A stretch of 64,000 nt of DNA from Acidobacteriota bacterium (GTDB taxonomy: Bacteria; Acidobacteriota; Terriglobia; Acidiferrales; UBA7541): contig QHYH01000120.1 of assembly GCA_003223215.1 (NCBI GenBank), forward strand, positions 1-64,000. The letters run 5' to 3'. The translations under genes and the position numbers were made by a program. Below, piece by piece: positions 26,276 through 35,257 of this stretch (the stretch's first letter is position 1; each line of letters opens with the position of its first letter). The notes below the pieces were generated by a model. That model saw nothing but the letters and a program-made list of their open reading frames with translations. It had not been told where the DNA came from and searched no databases.

Positions 26276-27850
26276 TTATTCCTCGGAACTGCCATGTTTA
26301 GGCTGCAGCCTTCGGAAGAGCTCGAATTCTTTTTCTGCTTCGGCGGCCTGATTCAAACGGGCCAGCAGACCTCCAAGCAGAAAATGAAATCGGTAATTTT
26401 GCGGATCGAGCTGCACGAGTTTCTCCAGAGTTTCCCGCGCCCCGTTCAGCTTGCCGTCGCGAATCTGGAGCCGCGCATAATATTCATTGGCCGAAATGTT
26501 GCGAGGATCGTGGGCGAGTGCGCTTCTGATCAGCGCCGAGGCATCCTGGGGGTTGCCTGCTTCGAGGGCATAACGCCCGAGCTGAGCCTCTGCTTCGGCG
26601 TTTTTCGGATCGAGACGAAGGACTTCGGCTAGCGCCGCTCTGGCATTTTCGGTTTGCGCCATATCCCCATAAGCCCGGGCAAGCGATAAACGGGCGCTTA
26701 GGCGTCTTGGATCGAATCGGAGGCACTCCTTGTAGGCCTTCACGGCATCCTGCAGTCGATTTTGGCTCGCAAGGAGGTCGCCCGTTGCCTCGCGAAGGGC
26801 AGGGTCAGACGGATGAACGCTAAGCGCTAAAGTCAGCACAGAGTTGGCCCGCTCGAAGTTCCCGTCGTGCATCAATTCTTCGGCCAGCGCATAGGAGATA
26901 TCGGTGCGGCCTGGGGCCTTACCCTTGGCCTCATTCATCCAATCGGCTGCTGCCTGGTGCCGGCCGATCGCTGATTCAGCGAGCCCGATGCGGAAGTAAG
27001 GCTCGGGGTTCGCTGGGTCGTCCCGGATCGCGGCGCTATATGCGGCGTGCGCTTGGTCGAAACGTCCTAGCTTGGAGTAGGCCATGCCTAGATTAATGTT
27101 CGCCGCCCCGTCTCGTTCGACAGGTGGAATGGCCTCAAACTGTCCCGCGGCCAAGTGGTATTCGCCATGCTCAGCTAGAAGCAGGCCTAGAGAAAAATGA
27201 GTCTTCGAGTCCACACCCGGGAGACTTGCAAGTTGGATTGCCGTCTGTTTTGCTTGGTTTGCTTTTCCTGCGCCGTAGTAAGCCTCTGTTAATTCGAACA
27301 GTTCAAGCGGATCTTGCGACCGCTGGAACGCTCCAGCATCAAAGTAGAAAACTGCGCGCTGGTACTGTTTCTTCCGAAGATAAAAGCTGCCCAGGTTCAG
27401 GCAAGCCGTGGGATTTCCCGGATCGAGCTCCAGCACTTTTTCAAACTCCGCAATGCCAATCGTTTGCTTCCCCGACCGGATGTAACTTGCCGCAAGGTTA
27501 TTGCGAAAGCGAGTATCGTGGGGATCTAGCCGAATCGCACGGCCGAAGGCAGCCTGCGCTTCGTTGTGATGTCCGTCGCCGTCGTAAGCAAGTCCCAACC
27601 TGTTCCACAGCTCGGGCACATCCGGACAGCTGCCCACGGCTTCAGCCAGGAGTTGCTGAGCCTCGCTGGAGCCGTGTTGAGCCAGGAGCTGCTTTCCTTT
27701 TTCGAGTGCCGCCGTGCAATCCGCGTTTCTAGATGCCCCCTCTGACGGAAAGCCTTGACCAGCCACGCCCAGAACCGCGGTGGTGAGGCCAAACATAAAG
27801 ACAAAGATGCCGGCGGCGGCTCTCAGCACCGCTCCAACTCCGTCCATCAC
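26276..27850 (-). CDS. Exported TPR-repeat protein, 524 aa
   Basis: An N-terminal hydrophobic segment (AAAGIFVFMFGLTTAVLGVAG, here split around residues 10-31) is a probable signal peptide or membrane anchor. From about residue 55 to the end the chain is tandem TPR helices: repeated patterns include LGLAYDGDGHHNEAQAAFGR, LGSFYLRKKQYQRAVFYFDA and LARAYGDMAQTENARAALAE, with about a dozen repeats. The GTG at 27850 is followed by ATG at 27847. The GAGG site overlaps the stop of the upstream TPR gene, so the two are translationally coupled. Sitting between an Oar-like receptor and glycan enzymes, it may act as a periplasmic scaffold or glycan-handling partner. No binding function can be read directly. 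Confidence 0.85.
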   Translation of the reverse strand: MMDGVGAVLRAAAGIFVFMFGLTTAVLGVAGQGFPSEGASRNADCTAALEKGKQLLAQHGSSEAQQLLAEAVGSCPDVPELWNRLGLAYDGDGHHNEAQAAFGRAIRLDPHDTRFRNNLAASYIRSGKQTIGIAEFEKVLELDPGNPTACLNLGSFYLRKKQYQRAVFYFDAGAFQRSQDPLELFELTEAYYGAGKANQAKQTAIQLASLPGVDSKTHFSLGLLLAEHGEYHLAAGQFEAIPPVERDGAANINLGMAYSKLGRFDQAHAAYSAAIRDDPANPEPYFRIGLAESAIGRHQAAADWMNEAKGKAPGRTDISYALAEELMHDGNFERANSVLTLALSVHPSDPALREATGDLLASQNRLQDAVKAYKECLRFDPRRLSARLSLARAYGDMAQTENARAALAEVLRLDPKNAEAEAQLGRYALEAGNPQDASALIRSALAHDPRNISANEYYARLQIRDGKLNGARETLEKLVQLDPQNYRFHFLLGGLLARLNQAAEAEKEFELFRRLQPKHGSSEE

Positions 27851-27856
27851 GCAACC

Positions 27857-29632
27857 TCAGCGATTACCTGTCGAAACAACCACGAGAGTTTCCGTTAGAG
27901 AGTCCTTAGCAAATTGCTGCAGATCTCGGTCGCCCTGCTCCTGAACCTGGGCGAACAATGCGTCGGCTTTGGCTCTTTCGCCCTTCCGCTGATATGCCCG
28001 CGCCAGCAAGTAAGCGATGGAACTCGAGTTCGGATCGATGGACCGCGCATGCTCAAGATCAACGAGCGCCGTCTTGGCGTCCCCTCGGGCGAGTTCCAGT
28101 TTCGCCCGATCCACATACGCGTGGGCGAAGTTTGGCTCGAGTGAAACTGCTGTGTTAATCGACTCCAGCGCTTCCTGGAACTCCGAGCTTTCTGGAGCTG
28201 CGCCCTTTTGAATCAGACTTTCCGTCAGGAAGTAATAGCAGCGCGGGTCTTTAGGCCCATGGACGGCAGCCTTCCTGAATGATTGAATAGCGCCATTCAG
28301 GTTCCCTTCTTCCAGTTCGGAGATGCCCATCGCCAGATAACCTCCGTAATCTTCCGGCGCCATCTCGATGGCACGCTGATAGTCCCGCTTCGCTTCGTCA
28401 AAGCGCGCTGCGAGCGTATAGGCGATTCCCCGGCTTAGGAACAATTCGTGAGCTTGCGGGATTCTCGCAATGCCTTCTGTAAGCATTTCCGCCGCAAGCT
28501 TGTAGTTCAAGTGCTGGCTCGCCAGCGTGGCAATGTTGAGGTAGTTCCGTGGGTTTGTCGGATTTTGGAGGATGCCTTCCCGGAAGGCTTCATACGCCTC
28601 CTGCGTCTGTCCGCCCTTCTCTTCGGCAACACCCAGCAGGCTGTAAAGCTCGGGCTCGGTTCCCCCCGTCGCAAGAACCGGTTTGAGCGTCTGGATGCAC
28701 TTTTGATAGTCCCGCTCGTTGAAGTAGGCCAAGGCCAAGCCGTAGTTGCGCCGGAACCGGTCGGGGTAATCGGTCGGCAGTTTGTTGAACTCTTGGATAG
28801 CCTCTTTCGAAAGCTTGGCCTGCCCGAGCATCCACGCCAACTTAAAGCGCATGTCATTTGTAAGGTCGGGCCGCCCCACAAGGTCTTTCAGAGTTTCCGC
28901 GGCCCGTGCGATGTCCCGAGTGTTTAGCTGTGCTTCGGCGCCCATAAGCGCTAGGCTTGGATCGGCAGCCATCTCCGCGGGAATGCGAGAAAAATAGGCG
29001 AGCGCCGCTGGATAGCTTTTTCGTTCCAATTCATATTGTCCAAGAATTGAATTAACCGGGCCGTCGTCGGGATGCAAGACGATCAACGGCTCGAGCTCCC
29101 CTGCGGCGTCCTGCTTTCGACCCTTGCTCCAATAAAGAATGCCCAGCTCCCGGCGCGCCAGCCAGTAGCTCGGGTCGACGGCAAGCGCCCTCTTTAGGGT
29201 ATCTATGGCTTCATCGGACCTACCCATCAAAGCCAACGCAATGCCTTCGCCGCTCAAAGCGTCGGGGTTAAGAGGGCTCTGCTTCTCGAGGAGGCGAAAC
29301 TCGGCGAGAGCTTCACCGTAGCGCTTTTCATGAAGCAGCAGCATTCCTTGCTGAATCACCGTATCTGCCTGTTGGCGTGACGAAACTTCTTTCTCGTCCC
29401 GTTTCTGATTCGTCGTTTGCGCTTGAGGCTGGGAGGGCGCGATGAGCGTGATGGAAACCACAAAAGGGATGTGACACAGACGCAAGACAGCTGCTCTTCG
29501 TCGAGCACGCCCACGTTTGGATCCGGTCATTCTCACAAAGCAACGCCATGCGGCAAAAGACTTCAGCATATCCGGAGCTCCAAACTTATCGTGGCGCAGA
29601 GCGACAGGAAGAATCTCGAACATGCGAAGCAC
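27857..29632 (-). CDS. Exported TPR-repeat protein, up to 591 aa
   Basis: A second TPR solenoid of about 14 repeats (for example LGILYWSKGRKQDAAGELEP, LGVAEEKGGQTQEAYEAFRE, VDRAKLELARGDAKTALVDL). The best signal peptide begins at the internal ATG at 29530 (MTGSKRGRARRRAAVLRLC, then a hydrophobic core and PQAQ). The listed GTG at 29632 and an ATG at 29569 with GGAG upstream are alternatives, so the N-terminus is uncertain by up to 34 residues. The gene follows the TonB-dependent receptor by 84 bp and overlaps the control region of the next TPR gene. The pair of adjacent TPR genes directly after a receptor is the arrangement discussed in the findings. Confidence 0.85.
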   Translation of the reverse strand: MLRMFEILPVALRHDKFGAPDMLKSFAAWRCFVRMTGSKRGRARRRAAVLRLCHIPFVVSITLIAPSQPQAQTTNQKRDEKEVSSRQQADTVIQQGMLLLHEKRYGEALAEFRLLEKQSPLNPDALSGEGIALALMGRSDEAIDTLKRALAVDPSYWLARRELGILYWSKGRKQDAAGELEPLIVLHPDDGPVNSILGQYELERKSYPAALAYFSRIPAEMAADPSLALMGAEAQLNTRDIARAAETLKDLVGRPDLTNDMRFKLAWMLGQAKLSKEAIQEFNKLPTDYPDRFRRNYGLALAYFNERDYQKCIQTLKPVLATGGTEPELYSLLGVAEEKGGQTQEAYEAFREGILQNPTNPRNYLNIATLASQHLNYKLAAEMLTEGIARIPQAHELFLSRGIAYTLAARFDEAKRDYQRAIEMAPEDYGGYLAMGISELEEGNLNGAIQSFRKAAVHGPKDPRCYYFLTESLIQKGAAPESSEFQEALESINTAVSLEPNFAHAYVDRAKLELARGDAKTALVDLEHARSIDPNSSSIAYLLARAYQRKGERAKADALFAQVQEQGDRDLQQFAKDSLTETLVVVSTGNR

Positions 29633-29715
29633 TAAGTCCGTTCGCGAATTTGACTTGAAGAATTCTCACTCGTTTCCTGCGCTCCCCGGTTGTCCAGGCA
29701 GCCTTCTGCGTCATC

Positions 29716-32700
29716 CTACCAGAGAAGTTTCAGCGAGAACTGAATCTCCCGCGCCGATGCGGCGCTGAAAATCTCCATAAATCCGGGAGAACCGACCCCG
29801 GTCCTCGATTCACCACCCAAGGTGCTGAAGCCTCCGCTGGCACCTCCGCCCGGAGGGGCAAAATTTACGTTGTTGAGGACGTTGAAGAACTCCGAGCGGA
29901 ACTGGAAGGATTTCGACTCTGCAAACTTGAAGCTCTTAAACAGGGCAAAATCCAGGTTTTGCAGCTTGGGGCCCCGAAGCGTGTTGCGCCCGAGCGTCCC
30001 GAATGTGAAAGGCGCGGGAAGCGTGAAAGCCGCTGGGTTGTACCAGGCGTGTGGACCTTGCTGGAATCCAGGAGGCAGAAGCGGGACGCCGGAAACCGGA
30101 TTGGCCCGCTGCGTTTCGCTTGATGGATTAATGTTGGCATTATCAAACGGGACGGTAACCGTAAACGGCTGACCGCTTTCGAGCGTCAGAATGCCGCTGA
30201 TCTGCCAGCCTCCGATGAGCAAATCGCCTGCCCGCCCGACGTTGCCCCCAAGGGGCATGCCTTTGCCGAAAGGAAGCGCATATGCATAACTGAAAACAAA
30301 GATATGCGGAATATTGAAATCGCAAGCGCCGTAATCCGCCTTGACGTTGTAAGGGTTTTGAATACTGCCAGACTGTCCTTCGTCCTGAATGGACAGGCAA
30401 CGAGACCAGGTGTAGGAACCGAGAAGTGTGAGGTTGTGCGAAAGCCGCTGCTCTAGTTTAGCCTGAAGGGCATTGTAGTTGCCCACTCCAGAATTGAAAT
30501 CTGCCGGAAACTGACCAAAGAAGGGAAACGGTGTACGAGGAGCAACGGGACCGGGCCCCATCTTGCTCGGGAGCGGCGCATTGTACATCGGTTGAATGAA
30601 AAGATGCCGGCTCTCTGACCCGACGTAGTTTACCGTCGCTGTCAAATTCGGCGTTATCGCGTGCTGAACGCCGAAATTGTACTCCATGGCGTAAGGAATC
30701 CTCAGGCGCGGGTCCGCACCGAACGCGATGGCGGGAGTAGGGTTGGCCGGCGGCAGAAATGAGCTTGCTGGGGGAAGCGCGTTCCAGAACAACGATGGCA
30801 CCGCGCGGTTCAGGCCCCCCTCGGAAATCCCTGCGCCGAACGGCCAGGCAATGCGGGGATCCTGGGATTCCTGAACAAGGGTGTTGTTATGGTCTGTGAA
30901 CATGGCGAAGGCTCCACGGACCACCGTTCGCGGCCGAGCCGAATATGCGAAACCAAACCGTGGCTGCCATCCATCGTACTTGGGATCGAAATAGGTTTTC
31001 CTCACGTTCGGGAAGGGCCAGGACGGAGGATTGGGATTCGACGCCGTGGGCGGCTGGACAAAGGGAACCGGTATCAGGAAACAGGACTGTATGACTTGAT
31101 TGATGTCCGATTGGGTTTGCAGGCTTCCGTCCGGGGGAATGGGGCACTCTGGATTCCAGCCCGAAACCTGGTCATTCTTGTAGTGTGCGGGCGGAACGAA
31201 ATCGTAGCGAAGACCAATCTGGATGTTCAGCTTTTTGCTGGCCTGCCATTTATCTTGGATGTAATAACCTTGCCAAGTGGTTCGGTCGTCCGCTGCCGTG
31301 TTACCGACGAAGCCGAAAAGGCTGGATGGCGTGTTCAGCAGCATGCTGGCGAGACCGTCCCCGGTTTGCGAGGCGTTCAGACTGTTTCCGTAAGTCGCGC
31401 TGCTCGGGAACTGATCAAACCCCACCGATGCTCCCCAACCGTCATCGAAACTGTGAATATGATAGAACATGAAGCCGGCACTGAACGTGTTCGACCCGCG
31501 AATTTTCTGAAAGTCAGCGCTGACTTCGTGGGACCGGATGGGACCGAGTGGGATCGCGAACTGGCCGGTTCCGCCAAGGCGTGGAGCCAGGCTGATTTGG
31601 GGAACGATCGGAATGCCGTCCCGCACGGGCTCAAACGCTGCCGTGTTGGTAGCCGCTAACAGGTCTGGGCCACCTGGAATGTTCGTGGTGCCGAAAATCG
31701 TCTGCGTGTAACCGTAATGAAAGGACCCCAGGAGCGTAGGGGTGAACAGATGAGTGTAACCCAAGCCAACGACGCGGGCGTGGTTCTTCGAAGTGTTCGC
31801 GCCGGTTAGCAGCGAGGTCGCAAAAGTCTCATTCGGCTGGGTGTAATAGAAGGTTCCGTAGAGCGTGTCATTGTTTGAAAAGGTATGGTCTATTCGGACG
31901 CCGAATTGATCACTCGAGATAACCTGAGCGCTCGAAGTGGCTAGGTTAGGAAAACTATTCCCGCCCGGGCCGAAATTGGGTAAGGGATAGAAGGCCTTGA
32001 GGTAGGCAAGAGCCTGAGCGTTCAGCATGGCGGCCGGAATCGTATTTCCCGGAAAGGGTTCGCGAACAAAACCGCTCGTTTGCGCCGGCAGGCCGGTCAC
32101 AGGGTCAACAGTGCCCGCCGTTACCATTCGCGTCGTATAAGGGTTGTAGATTTGCCCCACGAATACGGGTCGGCCCAAAGGGTCGACAATGGGCTGGTTG
32201 GTCGTAGGATCAACGGCCTGCTGGGTCGTCAGCAAGCCTGAGAAATCTCCGCCCAGCTCACCGGCCGTTGGCACGTTGTTGAAGAGAGTGAACCCTTTGC
32301 TCGATCGGAAGCCCTCCCAGTATCCAGAGAAATACGTTTTCGAATCGCGCCCGTTATACAGACCCCAGGGCGTCGGCAAAATCACTGGCCCTCCAACGGT
32401 GAGGCCGTACTGGTTCTGGCGGAAGGCGGGTTTCTTTTGCTTTGCGAAATTGTCAAAAAAGTTCGCCGCATCCAACTTGTCATTTCGCAGGAACTCCCAG
32501 AGGTCGCCGTGAATTTCATTGCTCCCCGATTTGGTGACTACGTTGACGTTGGCGCCAGACGAGATGCTGAACTGCGCGTCTGTCATTTGCGACTGTACGT
32601 TAAATTCCTGAATGGCGTCGGGAGGCGGGCTGATGGCCCAGGTGTTGTCAAAGATGGCGTTGTTGAGAACCCCGTCCAGAGTGAAGTTGTTTTGCTGGCC

Positions 32701-33294
32701 ACGCTGACCATTCACTGACGGGCTGATTCCGCCGCCGCCAATGGGAATCACGAAGAACGATTGCTGGCCGCTTTCCTTGGGAGTAGCGCCAGGAGTCAGC
32801 AGCACCAGTTGAGTGAACTGCCGCCCGTTCAGCGGAAGATCAACCACTTGCTTGGAACCGATCACCTGATCCAATGTCGCATTGGCCGTTTCAAGCGCTG
32901 GGGGAGCAGACGTAACCTCGACGTGCTGTGTTACTGCACCCACATTTAGCGTGTAATCTGCCTCCACGTCTTGGTTAACGAGGAGTTCGACGCGCGACTG
33001 TAACACCTTCGCGAAGCCTGTTTTCGAAACGGTCACGGAGTACTGGCCCGGAGGTAGTTGCGTGATGGTGTAAAACCCTGCCTGGTTGGCGCTGGCGTTC
33101 CGCGTCAGGCCGGTAGCTAAATTGGTCACCTCCACGGTTGCCCCAGGGACTACGGCGCCAGTGGAATCAATCACCGTCCCGTGAAAGGCGCCGTTCACAG
33201 TCTGCGCCTGGGCAAGTTGTTGCGGCAGGCTTCCCCATGCCGCCGTCGAAAGGACCAGAGAGAGTATCGTTGTCCTCCTTTTCTTCGATGACAT
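29716..33294 (-). CDS. Oar-like TonB-dependent outer-membrane receptor, 1192 aa
   Basis: The signal peptide (residues 1-31, ending QQLAQAQ) is followed by a carboxypeptidase-regulatory-like domain (FHGTVIDSTGAVVPGATVEV). The plug then has VDLPLNGRQFTQLVLLTPGA and NFTLDGVLNNAIFD. The barrel ends in FSLKLLW with a terminal Trp. I start it at the ATG at 33294, which has AGGAGGA in front; an open frame reaches 33321. It is 51 bp downstream of the GntR regulator and heads the catabolic train that includes GH38. The most economical reading is that it imports a mannose-containing oligosaccharide, although GH38 is itself exported. It belongs to the same family as the receptors at 2150 and 49757 but is diverged, so it is not a recent duplicate. 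Confidence 0.9.
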   Translation of the reverse strand: MSSKKRRTTILSLVLSTAAWGSLPQQLAQAQTVNGAFHGTVIDSTGAVVPGATVEVTNLATGLTRNASANQAGFYTITQLPPGQYSVTVSKTGFAKVLQSRVELLVNQDVEADYTLNVGAVTQHVEVTSAPPALETANATLDQVIGSKQVVDLPLNGRQFTQLVLLTPGATPKESGQQSFFVIPIGGGGISPSVNGQRGQQNNFTLDGVLNNAIFDNTWAISPPPDAIQEFNVQSQMTDAQFSISSGANVNVVTKSGSNEIHGDLWEFLRNDKLDAANFFDNFAKQKKPAFRQNQYGLTVGGPVILPTPWGLYNGRDSKTYFSGYWEGFRSSKGFTLFNNVPTAGELGGDFSGLLTTQQAVDPTTNQPIVDPLGRPVFVGQIYNPYTTRMVTAGTVDPVTGLPAQTSGFVREPFPGNTIPAAMLNAQALAYLKAFYPLPNFGPGGNSFPNLATSSAQVISSDQFGVRIDHTFSNNDTLYGTFYYTQPNETFATSLLTGANTSKNHARVVGLGYTHLFTPTLLGSFHYGYTQTIFGTTNIPGGPDLLAATNTAAFEPVRDGIPIVPQISLAPRLGGTGQFAIPLGPIRSHEVSADFQKIRGSNTFSAGFMFYHIHSFDDGWGASVGFDQFPSSATYGNSLNASQTGDGLASMLLNTPSSLFGFVGNTAADDRTTWQGYYIQDKWQASKKLNIQIGLRYDFVPPAHYKNDQVSGWNPECPIPPDGSLQTQSDINQVIQSCFLIPVPFVQPPTASNPNPPSWPFPNVRKTYFDPKYDGWQPRFGFAYSARPRTVVRGAFAMFTDHNNTLVQESQDPRIAWPFGAGISEGGLNRAVPSLFWNALPPASSFLPPANPTPAIAFGADPRLRIPYAMEYNFGVQHAITPNLTATVNYVGSESRHLFIQPMYNAPLPSKMGPGPVAPRTPFPFFGQFPADFNSGVGNYNALQAKLEQRLSHNLTLLGSYTWSRCLSIQDEGQSGSIQNPYNVKADYGACDFNIPHIFVFSYAYALPFGKGMPLGGNVGRAGDLLIGGWQISGILTLESGQPFTVTVPFDNANINPSSETQRANPVSGVPLLPPGFQQGPHAWYNPAAFTLPAPFTFGTLGRNTLRGPKLQNLDFALFKSFKFAESKSFQFRSEFFNVLNNVNFAPPGGGASGGFSTLGGESRTGVGSPGFMEIFSAASAREIQFSLKLLW

Positions 33295-33345
33295 GGCTCC
33301 TCCTGTAAACCAACGATTCACGACGCGAGAAGAGAAATGAGAAAG

Positions 33346-34107
33346 TCATTCTGGCGCTGCTACGTTTTCTCTAATTTGCCGCCAGAAATCGCGGGTCATT
33401 TCCTCCAGGAATTCCCGGCAAGCCGACGGCTCGGCAGTTTTCACTTTGTTGATAATTTCGCGATGCTGGTGAGCGATAGCCGGCAAGTTAAGCCGAGTGT
33501 GGCGAAACGATCGGATCAGAACGTAGGCAAACTGCGGGGTGGCCACGGCACGCAAGGCCTTTTCCACGCACCGATTTCCGGACATCCGCCACAGCGTTTC
33601 GTGGAACTCCAAATCGCTCCTGGAGAATGCCCAGAAGTCGCCTGCTTCAGCGCCGGCTTTCATCCCATCCCAGGCCTGTTCGAGGCTCTCAAGATCCTCG
33701 CCATTGGGCCTGCCAGCTTCGCGCGCCAGCTGTACGGCTAAACCCTCAAGCTCCATCCTGAAACGGTAGATTTGATTGATGTCCTCTAGCGAGTAGTCCG
33801 TTATAAACGTGCCTTTGTTGGGAACCCGAACAACGAATCCCTGGAACTCCAACTCTTGCAGTGCTTCGCGGACAACGTTTTGTGCGACTTGCATCTGTCT
33901 GCTGAGCAAGGTTTCGGTCAGTCTCTGGCCCGGCAAAAGATTGCCGCGCAAAATCGCTTCTCGAAGTCTCGTCAGAACCATCTCCCGAAGGCTGACGGGG
34001 GTGATCGGCTGGAATTCAACTTTTTCCTTCGTTGTCGCGCTGCTGGCCGGATTATCGATCATTGGTAATCGCCCGGCAGTATGGATCGAGGCAGCTGCGG
34101 GTTGCAT
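33346..34107 (-). CDS. GntR-family regulator with FCD domain, 253 aa
   Basis: FadR-subfamily regulator. The winged HTH (about residues 38-105) reads LREMVLTRLREAILRGNLLP then GQRLTETLLSRQM and VREALQELEFQGFVVRVPNK. The C-terminal FCD all-helical domain (about 112-245) contains the metal-site pattern with Asp and several His (DLEFHETLWRMSGN and IAHQHREIINKV), which usually binds a sugar acid or carboxylate. The ATG at 34107 has GGAGA upstream. It is the first gene of the minus-strand train and divergent from the Crp/Fnr gene. UxuR/ExuR/GntR-type members commonly sense aldonates or uronates, so mannonate or KDG is a reasonable ligand guess. Confidence 0.9.
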   Translation of the reverse strand: MQPAAASIHTAGRLPMIDNPASSATTKEKVEFQPITPVSLREMVLTRLREAILRGNLLPGQRLTETLLSRQMQVAQNVVREALQELEFQGFVVRVPNKGTFITDYSLEDINQIYRFRMELEGLAVQLAREAGRPNGEDLESLEQAWDGMKAGAEAGDFWAFSRSDLEFHETLWRMSGNRCVEKALRAVATPQFAYVLIRSFRHTRLNLPAIAHQHREIINKVKTAEPSACREFLEEMTRDFWRQIRENVAAPE

Positions 34108-34128
34108 TGATCTCCGTTATGCGTTTTC

Positions 34129-34142
34129 TTGATACAGATCAA
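34129..34142. promoter_or_regulatory. Small inverted repeat upstream of the GntR gene
   Basis: TTGAT-ACAG-ATCAA is a 14-bp inverted repeat (5-bp arms, 4-bp centre) starting 22 bp upstream of the GntR start codon. Its position and size fit an autoregulatory GntR/FCD operator. No second copy was found in the train. Confidence 0.4.
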
Positions 34143-34294
34143 CTGTCGACGGGGTGACATCAGAAAGAGCGTTGGCCGGAAATCAGGTATAAACCCGATT
34201 TACACCATCATTCGAGTCGCCCAATCATCCGCAGCCGAAGGAGCCGCCATGATTTCCCCTTGCCTCCGCGTAATCCCATTAGCGGAACCATGGA

Positions 34295-35227
34295 TTGAGT
34301 CGAGCGGGGATGTGTCTCCTAGGCCATAGTCTCGTGCTGTCGAAACAACGCCAAGATCCTGAGCCTTCAGCTAGAAACGCGACAACTATGGATCAAGCAA
34401 AACTGCGCCTGGGCGGTTCACAAAGCAGCCGCGGGGAGAGGGACTTTTCCCTGTTTCCAGCAGCGGAATACCCCGCCAAGGTCCGCTTGTTCCAACAGGG
34501 TAGCCGGGCAGAATGTGCGTACTTTGTCGCTTCGGGAATTACAAAACTAACTTGCATTAATCCATCGGGGAAGGAGCTCATTGTGGGTTTGCGCGGGCCC
34601 GGTTCGTTACTCGGAACAGCAGCGGTTATTCTTAGTACGGTTTATCCGGCGACCGCGTCGACTGTGACTCCTTGTAGCCTGAGGCGTGTATCGGCGACCG
34701 AACTTGACGGCTTACTAAGCACCAATTTGGACTTCTGCCGGTATTTACAAGAGATGCAGGCGCGAGAAGTTCATGCCCATCTTGAACTTATGATCGATGT
34801 AGTCTCGCGGACTGCTCAATATAGGCTCGCCAAACTTCTCTTTGATGCTTTTGTAATTCGCGATATGCACTCGGGAACTGATCGGAGCTTACCGATACCT
34901 CTCAAACAATGGGAAATCGCGGAGTTGCTCGCGGTAACTCCCGAGCACACCAGCCGCGTGTTGAGACGATTAGAAAAGGAAGGTTTGATTTCGCGGAAAC
35001 GAAACATCCTTTTCGTTCTCGACGCCCAAAGACTGGCTTCGTTTCTCGACGGGACATGGCCTCTTCGGTCCGACGACTCACCTCGCGCCTTAGCTGAAGG
35101 TCCAGCAGGAAGAATCAAGAGCGGACATCTCTCGCAATGCGTAGCTAATAACGGATCCCACGCGGCGTCACGGCCACCGCACATAGCCGCCCACGAACAT
35201 ATACAAGATTCCGACAAGAATGCGTGA
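34295..35227 (+). CDS. Crp/Fnr-family transcriptional regulator, 310 aa
   Basis: A cyclic-nucleotide-binding-like beta-barrel (about residues 55-150: LFQQGSRAECAYFVASGITK, LVGLRGPGSLLGT in similar register) is followed by the long C-helix and a Crp-type HTH (about 190-250: PLKQWEIAELLAVTPEHTSR, then VLRRLEKEGLISRKRN). No Fnr-type Cys cluster is present. The extra 50 residues after the HTH are basic and His-rich (AASRPPHIAAHEHIQDSD) and unusual. The start is uncertain: TTG at 34295, ATG at 34310 or ATG at 34388 are all possible, and the last begins closest to the conserved core. It is divergent from the GntR regulator and might respond to a global signal for the neighbouring cluster. Confidence 0.85.
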   Translation: MSRAGMCLLGHSLVLSKQRQDPEPSARNATTMDQAKLRLGGSQSSRGERDFSLFPAAEYPAKVRLFQQGSRAECAYFVASGITKLTCINPSGKELIVGLRGPGSLLGTAAVILSTVYPATASTVTPCSLRRVSATELDGLLSTNLDFCRYLQEMQAREVHAHLELMIDVVSRTAQYRLAKLLFDAFVIRDMHSGTDRSLPIPLKQWEIAELLAVTPEHTSRVLRRLEKEGLISRKRNILFVLDAQRLASFLDGTWPLRSDDSPRALAEGPAGRIKSGHLSQCVANNGSHAASRPPHIAAHEHIQDSDKNA

Positions 35228-35257
35228 TGTCGCCGCAACGAATCGCGGCCTCGCCGC

